Assembly (NCBI GenBank): GCA_964519805.1
Contig: CAZFKN010000117.1
Span: forward strand, 1-8,448
Direction: 5' to 3'
Length of the DNA stretch: 8,448 bases
DNA from: DASQPE01 sp964519805
GTDB taxonomy: Bacteria > Gemmatimonadota > Gemmatimonadetes > Gemmatimonadales > GWC2-71-9
A program made the translations under genes and the position numbers. Shown here one piece after another: positions 6,069 through 8,448 of this stretch. The notes below the pieces were generated by a model. It did not search any database, had not been told where the DNA came from, and saw only the letters and a program-made list of their open reading frames with translations. Each line of letters starts with the position of its first letter. Positions within the stretch are counted from its first letter, which is position 1.

Positions 6069-7497
6069 TGCGCCGGCAGTTCACCCCACCCAGCACGTCA
6101 ATCCGCCCCCACGCATAGACCGGATCGAAGCGCCGTCCGGTGACGGCATCCGCGCCGAGCTCGATACAGCGCGTCAACTCGCTGGCCGCGTCGGCGCGGC
6201 GGGTCTCCCCGTCGACGATCGCGCCCTCGGCCGCTGCGTGCGGCGAGGAGAAGCTGGTGCCGGCCGCGAGCAAATAGTTGCCCCGGCAATCGAATCCGAG
6301 CACGCTAGGGTCGCTGAAATTGCTGCACGCGGCCAGGATCAGATCCAGACCGTCCGGATTGCCTCCGGCCACCAGATCACCACCCGGCGCGAAGACGTTC
6401 ACTCCCTTGCTGCCGAAGTTCGTGTAGCTGGCGAGCAAGTCGAAGTTCTGCTGGTTGATCGGGGCCGTGGCCCCGACGCCCAGCACGCCGTCCAGCATGG
6501 CCGGCACCGCGATCAGGTCCTTCGGAGCCGTGTTGAAATCGATCCCCTCGTTACCCGCCGCGGCCACCACGAGCACGCCGCGCTTGGTGGCGAAGTTCAC
6601 TGCGCGCTGAAGCGCCTTGATCAGCTGCTTGGCGCCCGCATCCTTGGTCGAAATCACCGCGCCCAGGCTCATGTTGATGACGTCGGCGCCGGCATCCGTC
6701 GCAAAGATGATCCCCGTGATGATGTCGTCGAAGCTGCCCGAGCCGGTCTTGTCGAGGACTTTGGCCACACAGAGCCGGGTGAGCGGGGCGACCGACGCGA
6801 TTCCCAGGCCGTTGGTCGTGATGATGGACGAGACCGCGGTGCCGTGGAAGAAGAAATCGGTGATGTTGGGCTCGCTCTCGACGAACGAGACGCTCTTGTT
6901 GAAATCGATCCGCCCCTGCAGATCGACGTGCGTGGGGTCGGTTCCGGTGTCGAGTATGCAGACCAGTGTGTGCTGGCCCTGCTTGGTGACTTTCCAGGCG
7001 GCGTCGGCCCGAATGACGCGCAGATTCCACTGGAAGGGGAAGCCGGGCGCGGTGCTGGGGTCACCCTTCGGATGGAGCGGCTGGGCGAGCGCCCGTCCCG
7101 ATTTGAGTCCTCGTGCCGGCGGGAGCCATTGGATGTTCACGTCCCGCGCGACACTCTCGACGTCCACGTCGGTGGCGAGCGACGCGGCCGCCTGATCGCT
7201 CAGGCCCTGCACGCTTACGACGCCGATGCGGTCGTTGGCATGCCGGATCTGCCCACCCATCGAGCCGACTCGGCTCATGATGCGGACGGCCTGCACGCCA
7301 TCCTTGACGAGGATCAGATAGTGATCGCCCTGCTTGGCAGCACTGGAGGCGAGTGACCTCCGCGCAAAGCTCAGCGACACGTCGGCGGCGGCTGGTGCTT
7401 CCGGCGGAGCGACGGGGGATCGGTCGGAACAAGCGGTGAGGAGAAGCGAGAGGGGCAGCGCTACGACGCACAACTTCCAACGGAAGCGTAACTGCAT
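6061..7497 (-). CDS. S8 (subtilisin-like) serine protease, lipoprotein
   Basis: A 478-residue secreted endopeptidase of the subtilase family. Residues 1-22 are a lipoprotein signal peptide ending in the lipobox LTAC (Cys23), so the enzyme should be lipid-anchored on the outside of a membrane. A Pro/Ala-rich linker follows, then an I9-like propeptide at about 55-125 (HYLILVKDGVQ ... VESVARDVNIQWL), which normally folds and inhibits the enzyme until cleaved. The catalytic triad is clear: Asp183 in ILDTGTD, His218 in FFHGTAVSSI and Ser415 in AAGTSFSSPHAAA, with oxyanion Asn316 in AAAGNEG. The His and Ser motifs differ slightly from the common HGTHVAG and GTSMAAPHVAG. ATG 7497 was chosen over the in-frame ATG 7572 because GAGGA lies seven bases upstream and the signal peptide begins there. 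The gene is divergent from the lipoprotein gene at 7660. Confidence 0.93.
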   Translation of the reverse strand: MQLRFRWKLCVVALPLSLLLTACSDRSPVAPPEAPAAADVSLSFARRSLASSAAKQGDHYLILVKDGVQAVRIMSRVGSMGGQIRHANDRIGVVSVQGLSDQAAASLATDVDVESVARDVNIQWLPPARGLKSGRALAQPLHPKGDPSTAPGFPFQWNLRVIRADAAWKVTKQGQHTLVCILDTGTDPTHVDLQGRIDFNKSVSFVESEPNITDFFFHGTAVSSIITTNGLGIASVAPLTRLCVAKVLDKTGSGSFDDIITGIIFATDAGADVINMSLGAVISTKDAGAKQLIKALQRAVNFATKRGVLVVAAAGNEGIDFNTAPKDLIAVPAMLDGVLGVGATAPINQQNFDLLASYTNFGSKGVNVFAPGGDLVAGGNPDGLDLILAACSNFSDPSVLGFDCRGNYLLAAGTSFSSPHAAAEGAIVDGETRRADAASELTRCIELGADAVTGRRFDPVYAWGRIDVLGGVNCRRII

Positions 7498-7546
7498 GGC
7501 GGATTCCTCGATGAGGCTCGGGACCGGTGCGGCGAGCCTTCGGAGC

Positions 7547-7572
7547 TTGTCAAGACACGATCGGTTTGTCAA
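7547..7572 (-). promoter_or_regulatory. Direct repeat of TTGACAA upstream of S8 protease
   Basis: On the minus strand, TTGACAA occurs twice, 19 bases apart (7572-7566 and 7553-7547), 50 to 75 bases before the protease ATG. Each contains a perfect TTGACA -35 box, but no convincing -10 box lies 16-18 bases downstream of either. The pair may be a -35 element plus a duplicated protein-binding site, or coincidence. Confidence 0.3.
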
Positions 7573-7614
7573 TCGAACGCTTCACGCGGGGGGCGCGCGC
7601 GCGTCACCCTTAGC

Positions 7615-7620
7615 TAGATT
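7615..7620 (+). promoter_or_regulatory. Candidate -10 box for lipoprotein gene
   Basis: TAGATT, 39 bases before the lipoprotein ATG, matches four of six bases of the -10 consensus. It sits in a small AT-rich patch (TTAGCTAGATT) just after the alternating run of GC bases at 7593-7603. No -35 box is visible at the proper distance, so this is only a weak candidate. Confidence 0.22.
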
Positions 7621-7659
7621 GAGGCGGACGGCGGGCACCGGCACCACAGAGGTGGGGAA

Positions 7660-8448
7660 ATGGCGCGACGCATGCGCGGGTACATAATCGCTGCAGGTTT
7701 TGGCATTGCGCTGGCCGCGTGCGGCAACTCCTCGACGGGTCCGACCACGACTCCCCCCACCATCGCTCTCGCCACCCGCACGGTCACCTTCGCGGAGACC
7801 CAGGGCTCCCCCACGGCCGGCAGCCAGACCATCGCCATCACCAACAGCGGCGGCGCCCAGGTCGGGGGCCTGAGCGTGGGGCCGATCACCTACGCCGGCA
7901 CGTCGGGATGGCTGAGCGCCACCGTCGACAGGAACGTGACCCCCGCCACGCTGACGCTGACCACGACCACCGGCAGTCTTGCCGCCGGGAGCTACACCGC
8001 CGACGTCGCGATCGACGCGGTGGTGGCGACCAACAGCCCGCAGCACGTTGCCGTGACGCTGCTGGTGCTGGGTAGCGGAGGCACGACGACGCTTGCCACC
8101 GCCGGCCAGTCGGCGGTGTTCCTTGCTTCGCCGGGCCAGGGCGTGACGCTCGCGCTCCAGAACGGTGCCCGATACCTGATCGCGGTGGCGAACACGGACA
8201 CGAGCCACACCGTGACCGAGGACTTCACGTTGGTGGGAGGGACGTTCTCCGCGGCCCCCGCGCGCGTGGCGGCCGTGCCCGCCGTGGCCCAGCCCGCGAC
8301 GCGCGCCACCATGCCGGTTCCGGCGGGACCGAGCTACGCTGTGGCGACGGGGCTGCCGAGCCCGGCACGTCTGCAGCAGATGACGGCGAACCATCTGGCC
8401 ATGCTCGACTGGAGCCGCCAGGTCTACGCGCGCATGGGCGGTGTCCGC
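7660..8448 (+). CDS. Secreted lipoprotein with Ig/BACON-like domain, 3' partial
   Basis: The frame is open for 263 codons from ATG 7660 to the window edge, so the C-terminus lies outside. AGAGG (7648-7652) is a good ribosome binding site seven bases upstream. Residues 1-20 (MARRMRGYIIAAGFGIALAA) form a lipoprotein signal peptide with lipobox LAAC (Cys21), followed by a Ser/Thr/Pro linker. Residues about 35-137 form one beta-sandwich unit of BACON/Ig type: TVTFAETQGSPTAGSQTIAI, TNSGG, GWLSATVD, then GSLAAGSYTADVAI and SPQHVAVTLLV. A second beta-rich segment (139-195) contains ARYLIAVANTD and EDFTLVGG. An Ala/Pro-rich linker then leads to an apparent helix, ARLQQMTANHLAMLDWSRQV. Such N-terminal modules often precede a secreted hydrolase or adhesin domain, but the functional part is beyond the window and I do not name it. 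It is divergent from the S8 lipoprotein protease. Confidence 0.85.
   Translation, partial: MARRMRGYIIAAGFGIALAACGNSSTGPTTTPPTIALATRTVTFAETQGSPTAGSQTIAITNSGGAQVGGLSVGPITYAGTSGWLSATVDRNVTPATLTLTTTTGSLAAGSYTADVAIDAVVATNSPQHVAVTLLVLGSGGTTTLATAGQSAVFLASPGQGVTLALQNGARYLIAVANTDTSHTVTEDFTLVGGTFSAAPARVAAVPAVAQPATRATMPVPAGPSYAVATGLPSPARLQQMTANHLAMLDWSRQVYARMGGVR

Noticed and set aside
6025..7356. A 443-codon plus-strand open frame antisense to the S8 protease
   Set aside because: The minus-strand protein has a signal peptide, propeptide and full catalytic triad. The plus-strand translation is rich in Arg, Asp, Gly and His without recognisable domains, as expected from a GC-rich antisense shadow.
7593..7603. 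Alternating GC run as a possible Z-DNA or functional repeat
   Set aside because: Eleven bases of alternating GC is unremarkable in a genome this GC-rich, and nothing else supports a function.
7582..8394. A 270-codon minus-strand frame opposite the right-edge lipoprotein
   Set aside because: It spans the divergent promoter region and encodes low-complexity Gly/Arg-rich sequence. The plus-strand frame has a lipobox, a ribosome binding site and a coherent beta-sandwich pattern.

Overview
The window is GC-rich, densely packed bacterial chromosome. I see no rRNA, tRNA, CRISPR array, insertion sequence or phage gene. The mix suggests a Gram-negative (diderm) soil-type bacterium: an Omp85-like outer-membrane barrel, a TonB-family protein, two secreted lipoproteins and strong G/C bias at third codon positions. 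The style of the TonB N-terminus, and of the lipoprotein with an Ig/BACON-like repeat followed by a YLIAVAN-type segment, reminds me most of Gemmatimonadota. That placement is inference from memory, not a search result.

Positions 1-3553 (+) look like one operon. It starts inside a type I glutamine synthetase (5' end outside the window). Next comes a HAD subfamily IIA phosphatase of the LHPP/NagD type, whose probable GTG start lies inside the end of the synthetase gene. An outer-membrane beta-barrel protein with one POTRA-like domain follows, starting in a GTGA overlap with the phosphatase stop codon. A small convergent minus-strand gene (3563-3970) encodes an unknown protein with one C-terminal membrane helix. 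Positions 4108-5016 (+) encode a complete arginase with all expected manganese ligands.

Positions 5017-5176 hold no gene but contain a possible promoter and a perfect 7-bp hairpin ahead of a TonB C-terminal-domain protein (5177-5884, +). Behind it lies the decayed C-terminal tail of an amidohydrolase. It runs a few bases into the 3' end of a minus-strand, lipid-anchored subtilisin-like (S8) protease (6061-7497). A 162-bp divergent spacer separates the protease from a plus-strand lipoprotein with an Ig/BACON-like domain, which runs off the right edge (7660-8448).

Glutamine synthetase and arginase both touch nitrogen metabolism, but they are separate transcription units. The other genes concern the cell envelope. 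I see no convincing new multi-gene system. The items most worth a second look are the tight glnA-phosphatase-Omp85 coupling, the degenerate Omp85 signature, the amidohydrolase fossil and the unknown tail-anchored protein.
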